Of a stretch of DNA of 64,000 nt, positions 62,501-64,000 are shown in pieces. The translations under genes were made by a program, and so were the position numbers. Source of the stretch: Oegoconia quadripuncta (Eukaryota > Arthropoda > Insecta > Lepidoptera > Autostichidae). Numbering within the stretch: position 1 is the stretch's first letter; every line of letters starts with the position of its first letter. The notes beneath the pieces were generated by a model that saw only the letters and a list, made by a program, of their open reading frames with translations, was not told the DNA's origin and searched no databases. The stretch spans positions 39,212,742 to 39,276,741 of the forward strand of contig OX438742.1 of NCBI GenBank assembly GCA_949316235.1, in the 5' to 3' direction.

Positions 62501-62615
62501 TATTTCTATGTGAGACGGGCTTTGTTTTTATTCCGTAGACGGTAATACGGATCTTCGTGGAATGCGTTTCGCCCCCCGAACCCCGCGCCGCTTACCGTTC
62601 GCGTCCTGGACGCAT
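20410..62615 (-). CDS. Spondin-1 (F-spondin)-like secreted protein, ten exons
   Basis: Joining minus-strand exons 62615-62596, 37413-37229, 35153-34930, 30640-30449, 28873-28667, 28583-28323, 27716-27545, 25257-25209, 24659-24497 and 20511-20410 gives 1575 bases, 524 residues and a TAA stop. Every junction is GT-AG and phases agree (2,1,0,0,0,0,1,2,0). Domains: signal peptide 1-23 (basic n-region, core LLILLAFMSLALG), reeler about 28-180, spondin_N about 201-400 (HWS 213-215, PSPDW 322-326, WDAGT 352-356), acidic linker 419-437, and one TSR 454-522 with six cysteines and the WSEW C-mannosylation motif. The family is extracellular and matrix-bound, acting in cell adhesion and axon guidance in vertebrates; that role here is inference. 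It has one TSR, unlike vertebrate F-spondin with six, so it may be orthologous to the shorter insect spondin-like proteins. Possible N-glycosylation sites lie at residues 75 and 94. Confidence 0.9.
20822..21062 (-). mobile_element. SINE family C copy
   Basis: Reverse complement of the family C SINE in intron 9: gtggtagctagccaggcgga, B box complement ggatcgcacc and head complement gagtcacggagg. The copy has several indels and is therefore fairly old. Confidence 0.8.
21283..21535 (+). mobile_element. SINE family B copy
   Basis: Head GACGACCTGTTTGGTGTAGT, B box GGTTCGAACCTC (one change from consensus), 3' part with gaactagatggcgatgtgtg and a TTTA tail. In intron 9, antisense to the gene. Confidence 0.9.
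22143..22206 (+). pseudogene. RTE-like LINE protein scrap
   Basis: A plus frame reads RISEQKWQWAWHIMLRTDQ followed by a stop. This corresponds to the conserved segment near the C-terminus of RTE-like LINE proteins (typically KWQWAGH). It is an isolated fragment within intron 9; the flanking 21890-22140 may be more of the same element. Confidence 0.55.
22492..22722 (-). mobile_element. SINE family A copy
   Basis: Reverse complement of the family A SINE: tail side cacttacctacaccaatcat, body catccatgactcgggaata, and head ccactacaatcggtcgtcg. The B box carries substitutions. It lies in intron 9, in the same orientation as the gene. Confidence 0.87.
23085..23396 (+). mobile_element. SINE family D copy
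   Basis: Recognised by gtccgggttcg and tttcccaggcaggccatgta in the head, ggtgaaggaaaacattatga in the body, and tgggatgtttacgggctgat plus GAT repeats at the end. The tRNA-like head is degraded compared with the copy at 48333. Confidence 0.75.
23625..23835 (+). repeat. Interspersed repeat family F
   Basis: Contains gacatgtggtttcggca, gaatagaaccaacccatg, aaggcgacggagggactta and atcggcgatgggctcactcc. This is the most complete copy of the family in the window. It lies in intron 9. Confidence 0.7.
23857..24020 (+). mobile_element. SINE family A copy, 3'-truncated
   Basis: Head gaccgattgatgtagtggat with B box GATTCGAATCCC, then the body to gtttatccgttatctagtac. The 3' part and tail are missing. 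Confidence 0.85.
24497..24659 (-). CDS. Spondin-like gene exon 9: TSR first half
   Basis: Encodes residues 438-491. It opens with EPHDEPLTLESRQKAK, then the TSR core: C454, WSEW 458-461, C464, C471 and alternating arginines RVRVRQR. The donor TTTTAT|GTGAGT gives phase 0 into exon 10. The spacing between the second and third cysteines (six residues) is longer than in the commonest TSR form. Confidence 0.88.
25209..25257 (-). CDS. Spondin-like gene exon 8: acidic micro-exon
   Basis: A 49-base exon encoding EGESAQAEAEEDEDN with split codons at both ends (phases 1 and 2). The donor is AATGA|GTACGT. It forms most of the flexible acidic linker between spondin_N and the TSR. A donor four bases further on (TAC|GTATAT) would break the frame into exon 9, so it was not chosen. 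Confidence 0.75.
25858..26150 (+). mobile_element. SINE family C copy
   Basis: Head GCCTCCGTGGCTCAATG with intact B box GGTTCGATCCCC, an internal deletion of the middle part after cattttaaat, then gttccgg/gataagatagccag-type text and an A-rich tail. Intron 7, antisense to the gene. Confidence 0.88.
26151..26967. other. Intron 7 DNA
   Basis: Part of 26200-26520 looks like an old LINE fragment (long mixed-composition stretch with an open frame ending MRLRHEYL), but no diagnostic motif was identified. The rest is AT-rich. Confidence 0.35.
26968..27243 (+). mobile_element. SINE family B copy
   Basis: Full-length, with the best-preserved family B head in the window (both pol III boxes, including GGTTCGAATCCC), body, 3' part tggaactagatggcgctgtg and TTTA tail. 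In intron 7, about 300 bases from exon 7. Confidence 0.92.
27545..27716 (-). CDS. Spondin-like gene exon 7: end of spondin_N
   Basis: Encodes residues 364-420, from SVRSMTQPEDTVNRV through SPFF and LTVRRLDVYPLADC to NNEE. The acceptor is TTTGTTACAG and the donor GAAG|GTAGGT (phase 1). The SPFF sequence corresponds to the SPFY segment after the core of the family domain. C416 is the last cysteine before the linker. Confidence 0.85.
28124..28235 (+). mobile_element. SINE family B copy, 3'-truncated
   Basis: Only the tRNA-like head and the first part of the body (to gatgaatacagacatt) remain. It lies in intron 6, under 90 bases from the exon 6 donor. Confidence 0.85.
28323..28583 (-). CDS. Spondin-like gene exon 6: spondin_N core
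   Basis: Encodes residues 277-363, phase 0 at both ends. It holds the family's most diagnostic pieces: FSIAVAMRPSPDW (PSPDW at 322-326), ELCNKTEW, and LFPWDAGTVNGISYE (WDAGT at 352-356), with C336. The acceptor is TTAATTTCAG and the donor GAA|GTAAGT. The 83-base intron 5 separates it from exon 5. Confidence 0.92.
28667..28873 (-). CDS. Spondin-like gene exon 5: start of spondin_N
   Basis: Encodes residues 208-276, phase 0 at both ends. The order IIFHGHWSRSSHPRHYP, then SHVIGASHALDYTLWQQG, is the characteristic opening of spondin_N. The acceptor is CTTGCATAG and the donor GCA|GTGAGT. Confidence 0.92.
29047..29338 (-). mobile_element. SINE family C copy
   Basis: Reverse complement, nearly complete, with ctggctatcttacctctgac, gtggtagctagccaggcaga, the B-box complement ggggatcgaacc and the head complement attgagccacggaggc. 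In intron 4, sense to the gene. Confidence 0.9.
29366..29640 (-). mobile_element. SINE family D copy
   Basis: Reverse complement of family D: tcatcatcattatcatcagc at the tail end, tcgtatatgagggagtatgg, then ggcctgcctgggaatcgaac at the head. In intron 4, directly after the family C copy. Confidence 0.75.
30449..30640 (-). CDS. Spondin-like gene exon 4: reeler end to spondin_N
   Basis: Encodes residues 144-207, phase 0 at both ends. It begins THWVSPKQSVNKQKIRFRA, the last strands of the reeler fold, and ends VCDICSEARYE, the family's C-x-x-C segment just before spondin_N (C198, C201). The acceptor is TATTTGACAG and the donor GAG|GTTTGT, which is weaker than the others. It was found in a different frame from the longer open frame at 30544-30765, which is noise. 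Confidence 0.85.
30767..30912 (+). repeat. Degenerate 18-bp minisatellite
   Basis: About eight or nine units built on CTACAGATTCCCATNT with many substitutions. It lies in intron 3, about 125 bases from exon 4. Confidence 0.8.
31200..31318. mobile_element. Small MITE-like element with inverted ends
   Basis: Left end gaaccatagccgaattcagt, right end gatcgaattcgactatgggt; the ends are imperfect inverted repeats. The compact copy defines the boundaries of the disrupted copy at 16728-17290. Confidence 0.6.
31326..31445 (-). mobile_element. LINE 3' end
   Basis: Minus-oriented LINE 3' end: a TTTA tail, then tttattgtacac, and the stem-loop text gggcgaacttatctctataa with gagatctcttccag. It is related to, but distinct from, the tails at 17500 and 18650. 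Confidence 0.7.
31745..32064 (-). mobile_element. SINE family C copy
   Basis: Reverse complement and almost full length, from atgctaaacgggttggtact to gagccacggaggcgg, with the B-box complement. In intron 3, sense to the gene. Confidence 0.92.
32483..34143. mobile_element. Palindromic Tc1/mariner-type element
   Basis: A 1661-bp unit is flanked by the dinucleotide TA on both sides (32481-32482 and 34144-34145), the target duplication of the Tc1/mariner group. It begins CAATGTGTCCCGGAG and ends in the exact reverse complement. The inverted arms run about 710 bp each (32483 to about 33194; about 33432 to 34143) and differ only by rare changes seen by eye. Between them is about 237 bp of unique sequence coding for the end of a transposase on the minus strand. 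Transcribed, the arms would pair as long double-stranded RNA. The element cannot be autonomous. It sits in intron 3. Confidence 0.92.
33143..33460 (-). pseudogene. Transposase C-terminal fragment (Tc1/mariner superfamily)
   Basis: An open frame of 105 codons contains AWPPRSPDLTPLDYYFWGYM, the block around the last catalytic acidic residue in this transposase superfamily, then KQKVYA and a C-terminal helix-rich tail ending GGHFENIIN. The first two catalytic aspartates and the DNA-binding domain are absent. The first codons (MTAVSGYAG) are the reverse complement of the coding sequence for the final residues, so the apparent start is an artefact of the inverted arm. Confidence 0.85.
34930..35153 (-). 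CDS. Spondin-like gene exon 3: middle of reeler domain
   Basis: Encodes residues 70-143 after a split Leu69. LILETKNNTRPFREFMITVE matches the reeler strand with the FR-F core, then VGTLKTRD and RYSERCDSTIEN with C127. The acceptor TTTTTAG at 35154 is required: the next AG, nine bases on, would create a stop with the split codon. The donor is GAG|GTGAGT. Potential N-glycosylation sites are N75 and N94. Confidence 0.85.
35160..36806. other. Intron 2 DNA
   Basis: AT-rich, no supported repeat or coding segment. A short AT dinucleotide run lies at 36470-36480. Confidence 0.45.
36815..37151. mobile_element. hAT-type MITE
   Basis: 337 bp bounded by CAGGGGTGGGCAAAG and, at the other end, TTTGCCCATCCCTG, imperfect inverted repeats of the hAT kind. 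A perfect 8-bp target duplication, ctttagag, lies at 36807-36814 and 37152-37159. It has no coding capacity. It lies in intron 2, 77 bases downstream of the exon 2 donor. Confidence 0.92.
37229..37413 (-). CDS. Spondin-like gene exon 2: signal core and reeler start
   Basis: Encodes residues 8-68 with split codons at both ends (phases 2 and 1). It opens WSHLLILLAFMSLALG, the hydrophobic core of the signal peptide with likely cleavage after Gly23, then EWVRCNQTLPGATV and KYVSLQTYV, the first reeler strands (C28). The acceptor is GGTTTCAG and the donor GTTT|GTGAGT. A longer upstream frame through the intron exists but lacks any sense. Confidence 0.85.
37414..39652. other. Start of intron 1, upstream side
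   Basis: Contains a 13-base G run at 37548-37560. The segment 38241-38250 on the minus strand looks like a mini-exon (ATGTGC before GTAAGT), but its phase does not fit exon 2. The rest is AT-rich and unannotated. Confidence 0.45.
39653..39960 (+). mobile_element. SINE family C copy, 5'-truncated
   Basis: It lacks the first part of the head (starts near catgtaaacaacattgggtt), retains a B-box-like ggttcgattccc, and runs through ccaccatcttatctaaatct to the A-rich end. Intron 1, antisense to the gene. Confidence 0.9.
39961..43891. other. Intron 1 DNA, largely unrecognised
   Basis: AT-rich with short open frames. A fragment near 42055-42090 (caacggcgatgcgctcaccc) matches family F, and 42130-42180 resembles a scrap of the SINE family C 3' end in minus orientation. 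No exon or RNA gene is supported. Confidence 0.45.
43892..44303. mobile_element. Dimeric MITE-like repeat
   Basis: Two similar units (43892-44085 and 44086-44303) each begin ggctgcccgcccacgg or ggctgcccacccacgg. They continue aatcggtgaccgatttttt and ataggag-type text, and finish with cctacaaaaagtcggtagtg. Within each unit the first and second halves are partly inverted (gccgataatcgg and ccgattat). The last bases gtgggagggca resemble the inverted first bases. No target duplication was identified. Confidence 0.65.
44550..44700 (+). mobile_element. LINE 3' end with TAG-repeat tail
   Basis: A GC-rich run (gggcccgggtgtaaaggtcg, gacgtcatcgacgatccc) followed by ggaaataaattaatg and a short TAG repeat resembles a LINE 3' end. 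No coding part is visible. Confidence 0.4.
45204..45300 (-). mobile_element. SINE family B 3' fragment
   Basis: Reverse complement of the family B tail and 3' part only: acacacagcgccatctagtt, caactataggcttatgttgt, ccagatggttgatatac. The head is missing. Confidence 0.85.
45862..46140. pseudogene. RTE-like LINE fragment with internal inversion
   Basis: On the plus strand 45862-45915 encodes DMRNRINVGWMKWRQVS. On the minus strand 46140-45985 encodes the segment that would follow it in the element: GKIYKTIIKPVTMYGSECWA, then AEMRMVR and VTRMD. The two are thus in opposite orientation. The junction region holds a palindrome, actagaatgga with its complement, at 45981-46007. Several stops are present. 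Confidence 0.65.
46276..46500 (+). mobile_element. SINE family A copy
   Basis: Head gaccgattggtgtactggat, B box GGTTCGAATCCG (last base changed), body and 3' part agtttgggactagatgatag. It ends in a run of A instead of TTTA. Intron 1. Confidence 0.88.
46890..47450 (+). repeat. Interspersed repeat family E, interrupted
   Basis: Begins agctttccccccgcggtttc, then cctgcgtagaataact and cccgagggaactactccctt; it resumes after the SINE at 46987-47253 with a second copy of a 59-bp block. It ends attgagcaacgaacaaacac. Related copies lie at 54160-54370 and, inverted, at 60070-60195. This is a common Lepidoptera-type dispersed repeat; its class is not clear. Confidence 0.65.
46987..47253 (-). mobile_element. 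SINE family B copy flanked by a 59-bp duplication
   Basis: Reverse complement of family B, from its tail to cgggattcgaacccgcgacg and tttgg; the first part of the tRNA head is missing. The flanks 46928-46986 and 47254-47312 are 59-bp direct repeats with about three mismatches. Confidence 0.88.
47451..48332. other. Intron 1 DNA
   Basis: A T-rich run near 47491, then AT-rich sequence and a GC-richer patch at 48160-48260. No coding motif or repeat boundary is recognised. Confidence 0.45.
48333..48632 (+). mobile_element. SINE family D copy
   Basis: The best family D head in the window: gcgtcggtggctcagcggtt and a B-box-like GGTTCGATTTCC, then ggtaaaggaaaacatcgtgc, ccgcattgggccagcgtcgt, cctgcagtgggatgtttacg and a GAT tail. 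Confidence 0.85.
48633..50164. other. Intron 1 DNA
   Basis: Mostly AT-rich. At 49944-49660 the minus strand has two overlapping open frames of mixed composition (one includes YSADFQPLPLPEVCRRYVPP, the other ANVYAAGANVLGISSQR) that could be a decayed coding fragment, but no family is recognised. Confidence 0.35.
50165..50266 (-). mobile_element. SINE family A 3' fragment
   Basis: Reverse complement of the family A tail and 3' part: aataataaatattttggaca, agtcccaaactaagcaaagc, tactaaataacgg. The head is missing. Confidence 0.8.
50775..50880 (+). mobile_element. LINE 3' tail
   Basis: Diverged copy of the stem-loop LINE 3' end: ggaagaaatcgcttttagcg, ataagaccgcc, then gcgcaatagagagtatctg. Confidence 0.65.
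51974..52301 (-). mobile_element. SINE family C copy inside the BEL/Pao relic
   Basis: Reverse complement and full length, from tatgcacaacggttagatct to gagccacggaggcgg. Flanking gag text on each side (VRYWED before; the frame continuing GAVRTRLIWKN after) reads through when the SINE is ignored; GATTTT and TAATTTT are the candidate target duplication. Confidence 0.92.
52808..53075 (+). mobile_element. SINE family B copy inside the BEL/Pao relic
   Basis: The first head bases are replaced (gagtgtagcggttagaaact), the B box is GGTTTGATCCCG, and the 3' part is tagatggcgctgtgtgtata. An older, more diverged copy. Confidence 0.87.
53816..54159. other. Intron 1 DNA
   Basis: AT-rich, possibly a further unrecognised part of the BEL/Pao relic. 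No motif is identified. Confidence 0.35.
54160..54370 (+). repeat. Interspersed repeat family E
   Basis: From agctttccgcccgtgggttc through cctgcgtggaataact, ctttatcgggataaaaaata, aaatttcatccaaatttg to gattgagcaacaaacaaac and tataacattagttaga. This is the most intact copy in the window. Confidence 0.75.
54371..54974. other. Intron 1 DNA
   Basis: AT-rich, with a small GC patch near 54695-54735 (cccgaactcccgtgctcgct). No gene or repeat boundary is seen. Confidence 0.45.
54975..55085 (-). mobile_element. SINE family C 3' fragment
   Basis: Reverse complement of the family's far 3' end: tgcacaacgggttggtactt, cacacctgatgttaagtgaa, gtactgacccggaaacccc. It stops abruptly at 55083 where an ACAA repeat begins. 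Confidence 0.85.
55221..55466 (+). pseudogene. LINE ORF2 C-terminal fragment
   Basis: One plus frame of 81 codons to a stop encodes GVETLDPWGPGALKFF, then ISKRLVDVTGDPRAGCFLAQ and RLSICIQRGNA. The combination QR-S-IQRGNA is familiar from the C-terminus of insect LINE proteins. A 3' untranslated AT-rich region follows. No upstream domain is present. The clade is not assigned. Confidence 0.55.
55467..56424. other. Intron 1 DNA
   Basis: AT-rich. The open frames at 56060-56416 lack recognisable motifs and overlap on both strands, so no gene is called. Confidence 0.45.
56425..56915 (-). mobile_element. SINE family D copy split by an insertion
   Basis: Two parts of a minus-oriented family D SINE (56425-56512 and about 56757-56915) flank about 245 bases of unrelated sequence. 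The left part ends ttacttctcagg and the right begins caggtttcctcacgatgttt, which are adjacent in other copies. The right part reaches the tRNA-like head (ctcgaacccggacctccc, gctgagccaccgacgc). The inserted sequence ends in AATAAAACTAAAC and TTTCTTA repeats, so it is probably another retroposed piece. Confidence 0.78.
56916..60069. other. Intron 1 DNA, unrecognised
   Basis: AT-rich, no supported exon. Clusters of TATCGATA-like sites occur at 58243-58300 and 59085-59165, with the second cluster partly palindromic (agtatcgatagtttactgtc). Short repeat scraps near 57150-57210 recall family E (ttggttgtttgtttgttgcc, acggcgaaacgga). Confidence 0.4.
60070..60195 (-). repeat. Interspersed repeat family E, inverted copy
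   Basis: Reverse complement of part of family E: tttttatcccgataaagtaa, gttattccactcaggcgaag, ccgcgggcagaaagc. Confidence 0.65.
60196..60997. other. Intron 1 DNA
   Basis: AT-rich with no recognisable feature. Confidence 0.45.
60998..61214 (-). mobile_element. SINE family A copy
   Basis: Reverse complement, nearly full length: ATA-type tail, cacttacaccaatcatctag, catccatgactcaggaataa, B-box complement gggattcgaacc and head ctacaccaatcggtcg. In intron 1, sense to the gene, about 1.4 kb from exon 1. Confidence 0.92.
61388..61540 (-). mobile_element. LINE 3' end
   Basis: Minus-oriented: tcaatcaatcaatgaatcaa tail, then tactctttattgcacaatta, and the stem-loop text aggcggcttatcactaacag with cgatctcttccaggc. 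Very close to the arms of the inverted repeat at 17378-18775. It ends in a TA microsatellite. Confidence 0.85.
61800..62030. other. GC-rich segment in intron 1
   Basis: CpG-dense sequence (gacgctgcgtcgcggcggcg, then tttgtcgcgcgcgacgtagg). It is open in two minus frames, but neither reading is recognised. It may be a repeat or a regulatory segment near the promoter. Confidence 0.35.
62596..62615 (-). CDS. Spondin-like gene exon 1: start codon, 20 coding bases
   Basis: ATG at 62615-62613 opens MRPGRE plus two bases of Arg7, then the donor CGAACG|GTAAGC, phase 2. The phase fits exon 2 exactly, and the resulting n-region (R2, R5, R7) in front of LLILLAFMSLALG makes a classical signal peptide. 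An in-frame TGA upstream with no ATG between makes this the first usable start. The exon sits in CpG-rich DNA unlike the intron around it. No other ATG-plus-donor of the right phase was noticed, but a transcript is needed for proof. Confidence 0.72.
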
Positions 62616-62760
62616 CGGGAAGTACAGCAAAATTGGTAAATCGAGCGTGCACTCGTTTCCTTTTCTTTTGTCCTGTGCAATATCTCAGGTTAATCTAAGA
62701 GTAGTACAGGTTAAATAATATTAAGTGACAATGGTCGAATCACACAGCTTGTAGAACCAA
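62616..62760 (-). promoter_or_regulatory. 5' untranslated region and promoter zone of the spondin-like gene
   Basis: Upstream of the ATG on the minus strand is a short untranslated stretch that turns from CpG-rich to purine-rich (acaaaagaaaaggaaacgag). No clear TATA box or consensus initiator could be fixed by eye, so the transcription start is not placed. Confidence 0.4.
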
Positions 62761-63081
62761 AACCATTAGTGAAGTGTCGTTCTCATTGGTCTGAGAGGTC
62801 AACTGAAGATCTGAGAAAAATCGCGGAATCGCGGGATAGCGAAACGGACAAAATGGTTCCAAAACGGCTGGACCAGCTTAAGGAATTCCAATGTTCAGCG
62901 GTCGACTATGTTATGCTAAGATGATAAGAACTTTAATAAAAGTAAAAGGATTCAACATCATATCAGTCACAAGAGGTCCATTGAAAAACATAAGCGTCCC
63001 CCATACATTTCTAGAGTGGCAGGTTGGGAGCCTCCCACTCTGCGCTTACTGTGTGTGGTCTCCACTTTAGGATTTTATGTT

Positions 63082-63240
63082 TCAAAAGCCATCAGTGCTC
63101 ATTTTCTCCATGCCCTGCATCGTTCTCTCCATAGTTCTTTGTTTGACCTTGAGCTTTCTCACAAGGTCCATAGTAAGAGACCACATTTCTGTGTCATATT
63201 TCATCACTAGTAACACACAATGATTATAGATTTCGTCTTT
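63082..63240 (-). pseudogene. RTE-like LINE protein fragment
   Basis: The minus strand encodes DEIYNHCVLLVMKYDTEMWS, then LVRKLKVKQRTMERTM. This is the segment that in intact RTE-like elements reads roughly Y-AETW-LT followed by Q-AMERAM. The open frame extends upstream to 63555, but that part has no recognisable motif. It is a decayed piece. Confidence 0.65.
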
Positions 63241-64000
63241 AAACAATAGAATAGATTGGTTGGACGACGACTTGTCGATCGTGTAAGCTTGTTTATGCGG
63301 CTCGTATCCGAATTTGCGCTGACATTTTCTCTGGCCGTGGACAGTAAACTTCGCAATCGTTTGGGGTTGCATGGAATACAATGCGAGTTCTATCTGTGTG
63401 ATGACGCAATAACATAGCAGTTCTAGACCGGGTATCAAGTAAAAATAAACTCTTAATGTAGGTAAGTGGAAATTTTCACGACAAAATAAAATTAAAGGTG
63501 CGTTCATTGAACAAGGAAAGTATTCAAACATTTTAATATAAATTGATGATCCCAAATTAGCGTGGTATTCATCAAATTAGACGACGACGCTAAATGACGG
63601 ATTCGTGCTCAGATTTGTGACCTGAGGTATTAATTTTTATTAGAACAGAATTATTGAGACGCTCGGTTGACTACAATTCTAAATGGATGAGTGGATTTCG
63701 TTGATCTTTTCTTTGTGAACTTGAATATTGTTAACTGAATTTTTTTAGGCAGGAGTAGAAATAATCATTTGTACCACTTAGTGATGTGGAATGAAATGAA
63801 TCGCTGAACCTAGTTCTTTGTGGCAGAGGACTTGTTTAGTATCTTATTGTTAGCCATCGAGTATGTAGTTTGTGATATAAGGTGACAGTTATACTAACGT
63901 AAACCCGTAGCCGGTCGGTAGCATTTACTAACCGATTAGCTAAGGTGGTTGAATACTATTTTCAAAACTGTTTTGGTTCTGAATCCCTAAATGTACTATA
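63241..64000. other. Right-edge DNA, no gene seen
   Basis: AT-rich. A possible continuation of the LINE fragment covers 63241-63555 on the minus strand. Nothing else is recognised up to the window edge. Confidence 0.45.

Noticed and set aside
63082..63555. 157-residue host gene on the minus strand
   Set aside because: Its recognisable part is an RTE-like LINE C-terminal segment; the rest has no support.

Overview
The window is AT-rich, repeat-dense, intron-bearing nuclear DNA of an insect, most likely a moth or butterfly. It carries several families of short tRNA-headed SINEs with TTTA- or TTTC-type tails, RTE-like, Jockey-like and other LINE pieces, a BEL/Pao relic and TA-flanked and 8-bp-flanked DNA transposons, a mix familiar from Lepidoptera. 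No bacterial-type operons, rRNA, true tRNA genes or CRISPR arrays were seen.

The one clear host gene is on the minus strand and spans 62615 down to 20410. Ten exons with matching splice phases join into a complete 524-residue secreted protein: signal peptide, reeler domain, spondin_N (F-spondin) domain, acidic linker and a single six-cysteine thrombospondin type 1 repeat (TSR). The start codon lies in a GC-rich exon with only 20 coding bases (62596-62615). It is separated from exon 2 (37229-37413) by a 25-kb intron full of mobile elements. The other nine exons sit between 20410 and 37413, and a polyadenylation signal lies 45 bases past the stop.

Layout: 1-2075 holds LINE remains (a Jockey-like reverse transcriptase running off the left edge). 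2076-10120 is mostly unrecognised AT-rich DNA with one promoter-like patch. 10120-12150 is a GC-rich cluster of promoter-like segments and possible first exons on the plus strand, with a 20-bp minisatellite inside it; its gene is not identified. 12150-20340 is a repeat bed with nested insertions and a long inverted repeat. 20410-37413 is the exon-rich part of the spondin-like gene, with SINEs, a 1.66-kb palindromic Tc1/mariner-type element (32483-34143) and a hAT-type MITE (36815-37151) in its introns. 37414-62595 is intron 1, with a dimeric MITE-like unit, an inverted LINE piece, a decayed BEL/Pao gag-protease relic (51560-53815) and many SINEs. The right edge has the spondin-like promoter region and an RTE-like LINE fragment.

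Four SINE families are named here only for reference: A (eight copies), B (seven; a sister of A), C (eight) and D (four). Family E and family F are two further interspersed repeats. No new defence or biosynthetic system was found. The most interesting items are the split spondin-like gene, the palindromic transposon, the layered insertions that allow relative dating, and the promoter-like cluster near 11 kb.
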